The notes below the pieces were generated by a model. It had not been told where the DNA came from and searched no databases. It saw nothing but the letters and a program-made list of their open reading frames with translations. A stretch of DNA of 64,000 nt from Saccharopolyspora_C sp047200635 (GTDB lineage: Bacteria; Actinomycetota; Actinomycetes; Mycobacteriales; Pseudonocardiaceae). Below, one piece after another: positions 34,426 to 43,682 of the stretch. The stretch spans positions 1-64,000 of the forward strand of contig NZ_JBJZOI010000024.1 of the NCBI RefSeq assembly GCF_047200635.1, given 5' to 3'. The position numbers and the translations under genes are program-made. Positions within the stretch are counted from its first letter, which is position 1, and each line of letters begins with the position of its first letter.

Positions 34426-36882
34426 ATGAGCACCCTCTTCGATCTCCCGCACGACGGCCCCGCCGAGCCCGGTTCCGACCCCGCCGGGGGCGGGCCGGAC
34501 GCCCTGCTCGCGGGCCTGAACTCGCAGCAGCGGGACGCCGTGGTGCACTCCGGCTGCCCGCTGCTCATCGTCGCGGGCGCCGGGTCCGGCAAGACCCGGG
34601 TGCTCACCAGCCGCATCGCGCACCTGCTGGCCCAGGGCGTGCACCCCGGTCAGATCATGGCCATCACCTTCACCAACAAGGCCGCCGCCGAGATGAAGGA
34701 GCGGGTGGCCGACCTGGTGGGCCGCCGGGCGAACGCGATGTGGGTGTCCACCTTCCACTCGATGTGCGTGCGGGTGCTGCGCCGCGAGGCGAAGGTGCTG
34801 GGGCTGTCGTCGAACTTCTCGATCTACGACTCCGACGACTCCAAGCGGCTCATCACGATGATCGGCCGGGAGCTGGAGCTCGACTCCAAGCGCTACCCGC
34901 CGAAGACGTTGGCCATCCACGTGTCGAACCTGAAGAACGAGCTGGTGGCGCCGGAGGAGGCCGCCGAGCGCGCGGGCAACGACCTGGAGCGCAAGGTCGC
35001 GCAGGTCTACGCCGCCTACCAGCGCAGGCTGGCCGAGTCGCAGGCGATGGACTTCGACGACCTGATCATGCGCACGGTCGCCCTGCTTCGGGAGCACCCG
35101 GACATCGCCGAGCACTACCGGCGGCGCTTCCGGCACGTGATGGTCGACGAGTACCAGGACACCAACCACGCGCAGTACGCGCTGGTCCGCGAGCTCGTCG
35201 GCACCGAGGACACCGAGCTGGGCACTCCGCCCGCCGAGCTGTGCGTGGTCGGCGACGCGGACCAGTCGATCTACGCCTTCCGCGGGGCCACGATCCGCAA
35301 CATCGAGGAGTTCGAGCGCGACTACCCGCAGGCGCGCACGATCCTGCTGGAGCAGAACTACCGCTCCACCCAGACCATCCTCACCGCGGCGAACTCGGTG
35401 ATCCGCCGCAACCCGAACCGCCGCGACAAGCGGCTGTGGAGCGACGCGGGGGAGGGCGCCCCGATCGTCGGCTACGTCGCCGACAACGAGCACGACGAGG
35501 CCGCGTTCGTGGCGGGGGAGATCGACCGGCTCGTCGACGACGGCGAGGTCACCTTCAACGACATCGCCGTGTTCTACCGGACCAACAACCAGTCCCGCGT
35601 CTTCGAAGAGGTCTTCATCCGGCTCGGGCTGCCCTACCGGGTGGTGGGCGGCGTGCGGTTCTACGAGCGCCGCGAGGTGCGCGACGCGCTCGCCTACCTG
35701 CGGGTGCTGGACAACCCGGACGACACCGTCAGCCTGCGGCGCGTCCTCAACGTGCCCAAGCGCGGGATCGGCGACCGCGCCGAGGCCGTCGTGGCCGCGC
35801 ACGCCGACCAGCAGCGGATCTCCTTCGCCGCCGCGCTGCGGGAGGCCGCCGAACGCCGCGTCCCCGCGCTGGCCACCCGCGCGCAGAAGCAGATCGCCGG
35901 GTTCGTGGCGCTGCTGGACGAGCTCGGCGAGGTCGCGCGGGAGTCCGACGTCGCCGAGGTGCTGGACGCCGTGCTGGAGCGCACCGGATACCGCGGTGAG
36001 CTGGAGGCCAGCGACGACCCGCAGGACGCGAGCCGGGTGGAGAACCTGATCGAGCTGGTCACGGTCGCCCGCGAGTTCACCGAGACCCGCGCCCCGCAGG
36101 ACGGCGGCCCCACCGCCGAGGGCGCCGATCCCTCGGCCGAGGCCGTGGTCCTCCCGGCCGAACCGGCCGCCGAGGACACCGAGGAGCAGGCCGCCGGGCT
36201 GCCCGCCGACGATTCGCTGGCGGCGTTCCTCGAACGCGTCTCGCTGGTCGCCGACGCCGACTCGCTGCCCGAGTCCGGGGACGGCGTCGTCACCCTGATG
36301 ACGCTGCACACCGCGAAGGGCCTGGAGTTCCCGGTCGTGTTCGCGACCGGGTGGGAGGACGGGATCTTCCCGCACATGCGGGCGCTGAGCGATCCCGCCG
36401 AGCTCGCGGAGGAGCGCAGGCTCGCCTACGTGGGCATCACCCGAGCGCGCCAGCGGCTCCACCTGTCCCGCGCGCTGATGCGATCCGCGTGGGGACAGCC
36501 GATGGCGAACCCGTCCTCGCGGTTCCTCACCGAGATCCCCGACGAGCTGATGGACTGGCGCCGCGTCGAGCCCGAGCGCGCCGCCCCGCAGGTCCGCAGC
36601 ACCTGGGGCGGGCGCGGTGGTGGCTTCGACCGGGGCGGCGCGGACTCCGCGCAGGCCCGGGTCGCCTCGCGCGGGCTGCGCAGCACCGGGGCACCGGGCT
36701 GGAAGGACGCGGTCGCGATCAAGCTGGACGCGGGCGACCGCGTCACGCACGACAAGTACGGCCTGGGCACCGTCGTCAACACCGAGGGCGAGGGCCCCCG
36801 CGCGACGGCCACGATCGACTTCGGCAGCGCGGGCACCGTCCGCCTGATGCTCATCGGCAGCGTCCCCCTCACGAAGCTCTGA
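34426..36882 (+). CDS. pcrA: ATP-dependent DNA helicase PcrA/UvrD1
   Basis: 818 residues. SF1A helicase motifs in order: Q-motif LNSQQRDAV, Walker A GAGSGKT (51-57), TFTNKAAAEMK, Walker B DEYQDTN (241-247), GDADQSIYAFRGA, QNYRS, and VTLMTLHTAKGLEFPVV. The C-terminus is a Tudor-like RNA-polymerase-binding domain (RVTHDKYGLGTVVNTEGEG), as in mycobacterial UvrD1, which partners Ku and acts in nucleotide excision repair. An Ala/Glu-rich insert lies at about 555-600. Position beside chorismate mutase matches Rv0949. ATG start. Confidence 0.96.
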   Translation: MSTLFDLPHDGPAEPGSDPAGGGPDALLAGLNSQQRDAVVHSGCPLLIVAGAGSGKTRVLTSRIAHLLAQGVHPGQIMAITFTNKAAAEMKERVADLVGRRANAMWVSTFHSMCVRVLRREAKVLGLSSNFSIYDSDDSKRLITMIGRELELDSKRYPPKTLAIHVSNLKNELVAPEEAAERAGNDLERKVAQVYAAYQRRLAESQAMDFDDLIMRTVALLREHPDIAEHYRRRFRHVMVDEYQDTNHAQYALVRELVGTEDTELGTPPAELCVVGDADQSIYAFRGATIRNIEEFERDYPQARTILLEQNYRSTQTILTAANSVIRRNPNRRDKRLWSDAGEGAPIVGYVADNEHDEAAFVAGEIDRLVDDGEVTFNDIAVFYRTNNQSRVFEEVFIRLGLPYRVVGGVRFYERREVRDALAYLRVLDNPDDTVSLRRVLNVPKRGIGDRAEAVVAAHADQQRISFAAALREAAERRVPALATRAQKQIAGFVALLDELGEVARESDVAEVLDAVLERTGYRGELEASDDPQDASRVENLIELVTVAREFTETRAPQDGGPTAEGADPSAEAVVLPAEPAAEDTEEQAAGLPADDSLAAFLERVSLVADADSLPESGDGVVTLMTLHTAKGLEFPVVFATGWEDGIFPHMRALSDPAELAEERRLAYVGITRARQRLHLSRALMRSAWGQPMANPSSRFLTEIPDELMDWRRVEPERAAPQVRSTWGGRGGGFDRGGADSAQARVASRGLRSTGAPGWKDAVAIKLDAGDRVTHDKYGLGTVVNTEGEGPRATATIDFGSAGTVRLMLIGSVPLTKL

Positions 36883-36983
36883 GCCCGCCGCGGGGCTCGG
36901 CTCGCGCCGCGGTCCGGCGTCGGCGGCGGGGCCGCTGAGCGCCGTCCCGCTCGTCGCCGGGCTCCGCTGGGCGCCCGCGCCGC

Positions 36984-37805
36984 TCAGCCGAAGTGCATCG
37001 TGAGCACCAGGGCCAGGTCGCGGAGGGCGGGAACCCTGCCCATGCCCCGCACCAGGGCGCGGTAGAAGGGGTGGAGCCGATCCAGCTCGGGCACGTCGAA
37101 GAAGGTGTGCTCCTGGTCGAGCACCAGCCCGGGCACGGCCCGCTCCAGCTCGCGCCCGCCGCGCACGCCCCAGGTGAGCCGCGCGCCCGCCGCCCGGACC
37201 GCGCCGTTGAACAGGTGCGCCCAGCGCGTCGCCAGCGGGCTCTGCACGTCGAAGATCAGGTGGCCGCGCGGGAAGCGCTCGGTGATCCGGCGCAGCAGCG
37301 CGACGCCCTCGGCCGGCCGCAAGTACATGGTGAGCCCTTCCGCGACCACCAGGGCGGGCCGGTCGGCGGGGAACGCGCGCAGCAGGTCCGGCGCGGTCAC
37401 CGAGGAACCGATGGTGTGGTGGTGCGCCCGCTCCGGGTAGATCCGGTTCCGGAGCTCGATCACCTCGGGGAAGTCGACGTCGTACCACTCGACGCTCGGC
37501 GGCGGGTCCAGCCGTTGCACCCGGCTGTCCAGTCCGCACCCGAGGTGCAGCACGGTGACCTCGGGGTCCGCCGCGAGGCGCGCGGCCGTCAGGTCGTCGA
37601 AGACGCGGCCGCGCACCGCGATCGCGAGCGGGTCGTTCCGGCGCAGCCCGGTCGAGCCGAAGTCGTGATCGATGCGCCGCACCGCCTCCTCGGCGTACGG
37701 GTCGCGCAGCACCGGGTTCGCGGTCCGGCTGTGCAGCGCCCGCCCGTGGAGGGTCGCGAGCATGGTCGCGCGGGTGCCGGTGAAATCGGCCTTCTCCAGT
37801 GCCAT
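36984..37805 (-). CDS. Class I SAM-dependent methyltransferase (leucine carboxyl/polyketide O-methyltransferase type)
   Basis: 273 residues. LCM/COG3315 family features: DPYAEEAVRRIDHDF, the SAM motif VLHLGCGLDSR, WYDVDFPEVIELR and EGLTMYL. Relatives methylate polyketides, the phosphatase PP2A C-terminus or small metabolites. GGGGAGGAG precedes the ATG. It interrupts the conserved pcrA-M23 order found in mycobacteria, so it looks like an insertion in this lineage. Substrate unknown. Confidence 0.9.
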   Translation of the reverse strand: MALEKADFTGTRATMLATLHGRALHSRTANPVLRDPYAEEAVRRIDHDFGSTGLRRNDPLAIAVRGRVFDDLTAARLAADPEVTVLHLGCGLDSRVQRLDPPPSVEWYDVDFPEVIELRNRIYPERAHHHTIGSSVTAPDLLRAFPADRPALVVAEGLTMYLRPAEGVALLRRITERFPRGHLIFDVQSPLATRWAHLFNGAVRAAGARLTWGVRGGRELERAVPGLVLDQEHTFFDVPELDRLHPFYRALVRGMGRVPALRDLALVLTMHFG

Positions 37806-37884
37806 CGAGCTCCTCCCCAGGAGCAGTGTGCCCGGGGAGGACCGGGAGCGCGCTCGTGGCGGAGCGGCGGGCCCGCGCGGCGGA

Positions 37885-38706
37885 TCAGCTGACGTCGACG
37901 CCGCGCGCGCTCAGCCAGGGCAGCGGGTTGATCTTCTTGCCGCTCGCGTTCCACACCTCGAAGTGCAGGTGGGTGCCGGTGGAGAAGCCGCGGTTGCCCA
38001 TCGTGGCGATCTGGTCGCCCGCCTGCACCTTCTCGCCCTCGCTGGCGGTGATGGTGTTGACGTGGCCGTAGACCGTGATCGTGCCGTCGTCGTGCTGCAC
38101 GCGGACCCACAGGCCGAAGCCGGAGGCCGAGCCCGCCTCGATGACCACGCCGTCGGCGGCGGAGACGATCGGGGTGCCCTTGCTGTTGGCGATGTCGATG
38201 CCGTAGTGGGTCGTGCCCCAGCGGCCGCCGAAACCGGAGGTGAAGGTGCCGTCGGCGGGGGCGACGATCTTCGGCCGCTTCGCCTCCTCCTCGGCGGCGA
38301 TCCGAGCGGCCTCCTCCTCGGCGCGCTGCTCGGAGATGCGCTCGCTCTTGGCCAGCTTCTCGACCTCGGCGTCGGCGCTGCTGACCTTGGCGACCGGCAG
38401 CATCTCCGGCGCGGGCGCGGAACCGCCCATGCCGCTGCGGGAGTCGTTGACGGCGGAGCCGAAGGAAGCCGCGGCGTCCTGACCGGAGGCCAGCGGGTTG
38501 ATGCCGTCCTGGTCGGGGCCGGGTTCGCCGCTGGCCATCGACTGACCGGCGGCGGCGAAGGCGCCCGCCGCGACGGCGGCGACGACCAGGCGGCCGCGGA
38601 TGACCGACGGGGGAGTGGAGAACCGGCGTTGGCGCTGGTGCGGAAGATCGTGCGGGGACGACTCCTCGGCGACCGGGGTGCCGCCGGGGGAGCGGTGTCG
38701 AGACAA
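37885..38706 (-). CDS. M23 family metallopeptidase (cell-wall endopeptidase)
   Basis: 273 residues from a TTG start. A basic N-terminus and membrane anchor/signal (38-58) precede a coiled coil (about 108-145, Glu/Ala-rich) and an M23 (LytM) domain: zinc ligands His168 and Asp171 (HYGID) and HLH at 246-248, plus Tyr213-Gly-His215. It would cut peptide cross-links in peptidoglycan. The TTG is preferred because the SRHRSPGG start is typical of actinobacterial homologues and GGAAGG lies upstream. Counterpart of Rv0950c. Confidence 0.9.
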   Translation of the reverse strand: MSRHRSPGGTPVAEESSPHDLPHQRQRRFSTPPSVIRGRLVVAAVAAGAFAAAGQSMASGEPGPDQDGINPLASGQDAAASFGSAVNDSRSGMGGSAPAPEMLPVAKVSSADAEVEKLAKSERISEQRAEEEAARIAAEEEAKRPKIVAPADGTFTSGFGGRWGTTHYGIDIANSKGTPIVSAADGVVIEAGSASGFGLWVRVQHDDGTITVYGHVNTITASEGEKVQAGDQIATMGNRGFSTGTHLHFEVWNASGKKINPLPWLSARGVDVS

Positions 38707-39247
38707 GGCCTGCCCTTCCGTCTCGGGGAGTCCGCCACTCGCTCCCGGACGGGGTTCCGGGAGGCCGGTCGGGGAACCGGCGGTCGTGATCGGACCGTGA
38801 CAACGGACCGGGGGACAGTAACCAGGCTGATCCCCTAGGGGCAAATCTCGATCAGTGGTCAAGAGGTCACTGAAAGTGATGATCGCCGGGCGTGCGGGCG
38901 CGGTCGCGCTCGGTGCGCGCCTGCCCTCGGGGCATTACCGAGCGGCACTGCCTGGCGGTTCGTGATCGAGGAAGTCGATCCCGTTTGGACCAATGGGGTG
39001 GCGGGGTATCACCCCGCTCAGTGGCCCGGGGCAGCAATCAAGTGGCGCAAGTCACACTAAAATTGCCGCAACGCACTCAACCCGGAGGGCGTCCGAGTGT
39101 CCGCAACGACGCCCGAGGCCCCGCTATTCCCGCCCGCGCGGGCCGCCTCGCGGAACGCAACCGCCACCGGGGGCCGATCCGGGCCACGGTCCGTAGCGAT
39201 CGCAGGTCCCCGAGGTTCCCGGGCGATCGATTGCTAGCGTCGGCGCG
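38707..39247. other. Divergent control region of the M23 gene and a membrane-protein gene
   Basis: No gene. Visible structures are the palindrome CCCCTAGGGG (38832-38841), TCAGTG-N10-CACTGA (38852-38873), and a lower-GC patch near 39035-39070 (AAGTCACACTAAAATTGCC) that may hold promoters. I looked for a c-di-AMP (ydaO) riboswitch, frequent before cell-wall hydrolases, and did not find its conserved core. Confidence 0.4.
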
Positions 39248-41029
39248 GTGAGTGCCCGGTCCGACCTCCCGTTCGAAGCCCCGGAGACGCCGATGAGCCG
39301 CCCGGCGGCGCCCGAACCCACCGGCCCGCCGACCGGGCTCGCCGCGGCGATCGCGGTGGCCGCCCTCGGCGCGCTGCTCGCCGGGACCGCGCCGCTGATC
39401 GGGATGGTCAGCCCGGACATGCCACCCGCGTACCCCGGCTGGCCGACGCTGCTGATCCTCGCGATGCTCCCGGCCGTGCTGGCGGCGCTGTTCTGGCGCG
39501 CCCGCCCCGTGCTGTCCGCCGCCGTGCTGCTCGGCCCCGCCGTGCTCGCGCCCGGACGCTTCGCCCAGGACTTCCAACTGGTCGCCGACGCCGGGCTCGC
39601 CGCGCGTCCCGAGCTGCTGCTGCCGGACACCCTCGACCCGATCGGCCCGGCCGCGGGCACCTGGCTGCTGCTGGCCGGGCACGTGCTCGCGCTCGTCGCC
39701 GGCGTGCTCGCGCTGGTCGCGACCGGTCGCCTGGTCGATCACTCCGGTGGTTCCGCGCCCGGCGACGACCCCTTCGGCTCGATCTCGGGCGGCTCGTCCC
39801 CCGGCGGCGCGGAGGCGGGGGCGCCCGGACGCGGGCAGGGGCTGCTCGCGCTCGTGCTGTGCGCGAGCGCCGTCGCCGCGGTCGGCCTGCTGATGGGGCC
39901 CTTCGTCTCCGCCGATCCGTACCTGCTCGCCAAGTCCGCGGTCGACGCGCCCGTCGCCGTCGGGGTGGGCAGCCTGCTGCTGGCGATCGCGGTCCCCGCC
40001 GCGGCCGGGTTCGCGGCCGGGTCCAGCGACCCGGAGCTCGTGCGCGGCGGACTGCTCGGCATCGCCATCGGGCTCGCCGGAGCCGTGGTGCCCCCGCTGC
40101 TCGGCGTCGCCGCGCTGACCCGGCTGCAACTCGCCTGGGGGCCGGTGCTCGGCCTGGTGGCCGCGCTCGCGCTGGTGGCGCTCGCCATCGTCGGCGGTCG
40201 CACGCCCGAGCACGACGCGGCGGAGGTGCGGCTGCCCGCGCTGACCCGGCTGCTGCGCGCCTCCGGGGCGCTGGCCCTGCTGGCCGGGGCGTCCGGCATC
40301 GCCGCCGCGCTCACCCCGCACCTGGAGATGCCCAGCTGGATCGACGACCCCTCGCTGTACCCGGCCCGGCTGCTGTGGCCGGGCGGCGTGGCGCTGGTGC
40401 TGCTCGGTGCCGGGCTGCTGGTCCCCCCGGTCGCGGCCGCCGTGCGTCCCGCGCTCACCGTGGCGTGGGCGGCGCTGCCGCTCGCCGGCGCGGCAGCCCT
40501 CGACAGCGTGCTCACCGCCACCCAGGTCGCCGGGGCCAGCGCGAGCGCGGGCGCCTGGCTGTCCGGCGCGGCGATGGCGCTCGCGGTGCTCGCCGCGGCC
40601 GTGGCCGCCGTGGCGGGCGGGGTGGAGCGCGACGACGTGGACCTCACCGAGCGGGACTGGCGGCCGGTGGTCGCGGTGCCCGCCGGGATCTCCGCGCTGC
40701 TCGGGCTGGCGGCCGTGCTGCTGCCGGTGCTCACCGCTCCCGACTACACCGCCCCCGGCGTGTTCACCCGCTTCGGCACCGCGTCCTGGGGGCTGATCGG
40801 CGCGGGTCTCGCGGTGCTGATCGCCGCCGTGCTCGCGACCAGGTCCCGTCCGGAGCGGGCGGTCGCGCTGCTCGGCGGCGCGGCGCTGGTGATGGCGGTG
40901 CGGGCGCTGGAGTTCCCGCTCACCGCGGACCGCGCCGAGGGGGCCGCTCCCGGACCGGGCCTCTGGTGCGCGATCGCCGCCTCGGTGGCGCTGCTGATCA
41001 CCGCGGCCCTGGCGGCGCGGCGCGGCTGA
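39248..41029 (+). CDS. Polytopic membrane protein of unknown function
   Basis: 593 residues, mostly Ala/Leu/Val-rich hydrophobic segments; I count about 12-14 membrane helices, interrupted by a Gly/Ser-rich loop (about 165-195) and a charged loop (ERDDVDLTERDW). No catalytic or transport motif seen. GTG start; an ATG 45 bases downstream is possible. It sits between the M23 peptidase gene and sucC. Confidence 0.75.
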   Translation: MSARSDLPFEAPETPMSRPAAPEPTGPPTGLAAAIAVAALGALLAGTAPLIGMVSPDMPPAYPGWPTLLILAMLPAVLAALFWRARPVLSAAVLLGPAVLAPGRFAQDFQLVADAGLAARPELLLPDTLDPIGPAAGTWLLLAGHVLALVAGVLALVATGRLVDHSGGSAPGDDPFGSISGGSSPGGAEAGAPGRGQGLLALVLCASAVAAVGLLMGPFVSADPYLLAKSAVDAPVAVGVGSLLLAIAVPAAAGFAAGSSDPELVRGGLLGIAIGLAGAVVPPLLGVAALTRLQLAWGPVLGLVAALALVALAIVGGRTPEHDAAEVRLPALTRLLRASGALALLAGASGIAAALTPHLEMPSWIDDPSLYPARLLWPGGVALVLLGAGLLVPPVAAAVRPALTVAWAALPLAGAAALDSVLTATQVAGASASAGAWLSGAAMALAVLAAAVAAVAGGVERDDVDLTERDWRPVVAVPAGISALLGLAAVLLPVLTAPDYTAPGVFTRFGTASWGLIGAGLAVLIAAVLATRSRPERAVALLGGAALVMAVRALEFPLTADRAEGAAPGPGLWCAIAASVALLITAALAARRG

Positions 41030-41264
41030 CCGTCCGCGAGCTGGTCGGCGCCGCACCGGGTGGCGGAGCGTTCCGCTCCCGGAATCGCGACGTCGCCGCC
41101 CCTCGACCTGGCCGCGAGCGGTGTTCCGTTCGTCACTCCAGCCGCTCGCGTCCCGGCTCCGGAACGGCGAAATGGTCGGTCTGGATGCATTCACCTGCGG
41201 CGATCGGCCCAGCGGGGTGAGCCAGTTCACCAGGTGCGCCGCACCGGTCGTCATCGCAGGTCGC

Positions 41265-41270
41265 TATCGT
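41265..41270 (+). promoter_or_regulatory. Probable sucCD -10 box
   Basis: TATCGT about 36 bases before the sucC start and 20 bases before its AGGAG site. No convincing -35. Confidence 0.4.
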
Positions 41271-41305
41271 CGCCGAGTCCGACACCGACGTCGCAGGAGA
41301 GTCGA

Positions 41306-42475
41306 GTGGACCTGTACGAGTACCAGGCGAAGGAACTCTTCGCTTCCCACGGAGTGCCGACGCTGCCCGGTTCCGTGGCCACCAATCCCGAAGAGGCCAA
41401 GGCAGCCGCCGATGAACTCGGCGGGCCCGTGGTGGTCAAGGCCCAGGTGAAGACCGGGGGCCGCGGCAAGGCCGGTGGCGTCAAGCTGGCCGAGACGCCG
41501 GACGAGGCCCGGACCAAGGCCGAGGCGATCCTCGGTCTGGACATCAAGGGCCACGTGACGCGGCGCGTGCTGATCACGACCGCCTCCGACATCGCCGACG
41601 AGTACTACTTCTCCTTCCTGCTCGACCGCGCCAACCGGAACTTCCTGGCGATGGCCTCGGTCGAGGGTGGGATGGAGATCGAGGAAGTCGCCGCGACGAA
41701 GCCCGAGGCGCTGGCGCGCATCGCGATCGACCCGATCGAGGGTGTCGACGCGGCCAAGGCCCGCGAGATCGTCGAGGCCGCGAACTTCCCGGCCGAGGTC
41801 GCCGACCAGGTCGTCGACGTGATCGTCAAGCTGTGGGAGACCTTCGTCGCGGAGGACGCCACGCTCGTCGAGATCAACCCGCTGGTCAAGGACCCGCAGG
41901 GCAAGATCATCGCGCTGGACGGCAAGGTCACGCTGGACGAGAACGCCGCGTTCCGGCAGCCGCAGCAGGCCGAGCTGGTCGACGCCGAGGCGGAGGACCC
42001 GCTGGAGGCCAAGGCCAAGGCCAAGGACCTCAACTACGTCAAGCTCGACGGCGAGGTCGGCATCATCGGCAACGGCGCCGGCCTGGTCATGTCCACGCTG
42101 GACGTGGTGGCCTACGCGGGCGAGGCGCACTCGAACGTCAAGCCGGCCAACTTCCTGGACATCGGCGGCGGAGCGTCCGCCGAGGTCATGGCCGCCGGAC
42201 TGGACGTCATCCTCGGGGACACCGACGTGAAGTCGGTCTTCGTCAACGTCTTCGGCGGGATCACCGCCTGCGACGCCGTGGCCAACGGCATCGTGCAGGC
42301 GCTGAAGATCCTGGGCGACGACGCGACCAAGCCGCTGGTCGTCCGGCTCGACGGCAACAACGTCGAGGAAGGCCGGCGCATCCTCGCCGAGGCGAACCAC
42401 CCGCTGGTCACCTTGGTGGACACGATGGACGGCGCGGCCGACAAGGCCGCCGAACTTGCTGCTGCGGGGGCGTGA
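41306..42475 (+). CDS. sucC: Succinyl-CoA synthetase beta subunit
   Basis: 389 residues, full length. N-terminal ATP-grasp domain (DLYEYQAKELFASHGVP, VVVKAQVKTGGRGKAGGVK, TLVEINPLVKDP) and C-terminal ligase/CoA domain (LDIGGGASAEVM, VFVNVFGGITACD). With SucD it links succinyl-CoA hydrolysis to ATP/GTP formation in the TCA cycle. GTG start with AGGAG; four bases before sucD. Confidence 0.98.
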   Translation: MDLYEYQAKELFASHGVPTLPGSVATNPEEAKAAADELGGPVVVKAQVKTGGRGKAGGVKLAETPDEARTKAEAILGLDIKGHVTRRVLITTASDIADEYYFSFLLDRANRNFLAMASVEGGMEIEEVAATKPEALARIAIDPIEGVDAAKAREIVEAANFPAEVADQVVDVIVKLWETFVAEDATLVEINPLVKDPQGKIIALDGKVTLDENAAFRQPQQAELVDAEAEDPLEAKAKAKDLNYVKLDGEVGIIGNGAGLVMSTLDVVAYAGEAHSNVKPANFLDIGGGASAEVMAAGLDVILGDTDVKSVFVNVFGGITACDAVANGIVQALKILGDDATKPLVVRLDGNNVEEGRRILAEANHPLVTLVDTMDGAADKAAELAAAGA

Positions 42476-42478
42476 CCC

Positions 42479-43363
42479 ATGGCCATCTTCCTCAACGAGA
42501 ACAGCAAGGTCATCGTCCAGGGCATCACCGGCTCCGAGGGCACCAAGCACACCGCGCGGATGCTCAAGTCGGGCACCAACATCGTCGGCGGCGTCAACGC
42601 CCGCAAGGCCGGGCAGACCGTCGAGATCGAGGGCAAGGAGCTCACGGTCTTCGGCACCGTCGCCGAGGCGATGAAGGAGACCGGCGCCGACGTCTCGGTG
42701 CTGTTCGTGCCGCCGAAGTTCGCCAAGGACGCGGTCGTCGAGGCCATCGACGCCGAGATCCCGCTCGCCGTGGTGATCACCGAGGGCATCCCGGTGCACG
42801 ACTCCGCCTACTTCTGGGCGCACGCGAACGCCACCGGCAACAAGACCCGCATCGTCGGGCCGAACTGCCCCGGCGTGATCTCGCCCGGCAAGTCCAACGC
42901 GGGCATCATCCCGGCGGACATCACCGGTCCCGGCAAGATCGGCTTGGTGTCGAAGTCGGGCACGCTGACGTACCAGATGATGTACGAGCTGCGCGACATC
43001 GGCTTCTCCACCGCCGTGGGCATCGGCGGTGACCCGATCATCGGCACCACGCACATCGACGCGCTCCAGGCGTTCCAGGACGACCCGGAGACCGAGGCGA
43101 TCGTGATGATCGGCGAGATCGGTGGCGACGCCGAAGAGCGGGCCGCCGACTACATCAAGGCCAACATCACCAAGCCGGTGGTCGGCTACGTCGCGGGCTT
43201 CACCGCTCCGGAGGGCAAGACCATGGGCCACGCGGGCGCCATCGTGTCCGGCTCCTCGGGGACCGCGGCCGCGAAGAAGGAGGCCCTGGAGGCCGCCGGA
43301 GTCAAGGTCGGCAAGACCCCCAGCGAGACCGCGAACCTGATGCGCGAGATCGTCAAGGGCTGA
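42479..43363 (+). CDS. sucD: Succinyl-CoA synthetase alpha subunit
   Basis: 294 residues. CoA-binding Rossmann domain (KVIVQGITGSEGTKHT; GPNCPGVISPGKSN) and ligase domain with the phosphohistidine His251 (GKTMGHAGAIVSG). Forms the heterotetramer with SucC. Begins four bases after sucC and is followed by a very strong terminator. Confidence 0.98.
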   Translation: MAIFLNENSKVIVQGITGSEGTKHTARMLKSGTNIVGGVNARKAGQTVEIEGKELTVFGTVAEAMKETGADVSVLFVPPKFAKDAVVEAIDAEIPLAVVITEGIPVHDSAYFWAHANATGNKTRIVGPNCPGVISPGKSNAGIIPADITGPGKIGLVSKSGTLTYQMMYELRDIGFSTAVGIGGDPIIGTTHIDALQAFQDDPETEAIVMIGEIGGDAEERAADYIKANITKPVVGYVAGFTAPEGKTMGHAGAIVSGSSGTAAAKKEALEAAGVKVGKTPSETANLMREIVKG

Positions 43364-43377
43364 GCACTTCCGCTCCA

Positions 43378-43424
43378 CGACCGGGGCCGGGCACCCAGCG
43401 CGGGTGCCCGGCCCCGGTCGTTTC
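43378..43424 (+). terminator. sucCD terminator
   Basis: A perfect 19-bp stem (43378-43396 with 43402-43420) and AGCGC loop, then TTTCG. The rest of the 320-base gap holds a likely promoter (TACCGT at 43607-43612) and CACTC-N6-GAGTG (43622-43637). Confidence 0.9.
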
Positions 43425-43682
43425 GCGTGCGGGGCCGGTCTCGGTGACCTTCTCCACAGCCGCCAACCGGGTGGGCTCGCCGCCGCGCGTCGTGGCCGGT
43501 CCGGGGGCGGTTCGCGGGTGGCGGCCGAGGTGAACGCGCCGCGGGCGGCCGCGACGCGCCGCTCGGACACAGGTCGTACCCGTTCGGCAACTCAATCACA
43601 GTCCGATACCGTTTCGAGTGTCACTCTTCCGTGAGTGGCAGCGCGTTCTCCTGACCCTCGGCGAGGAGGAGTCCTCTCACCC

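Noticed and set aside
38707..39100. c-di-AMP (ydaO) riboswitch upstream of the M23 peptidase
   Set aside because: The conserved core of that riboswitch is not found on the minus strand; only short palindromes are seen.
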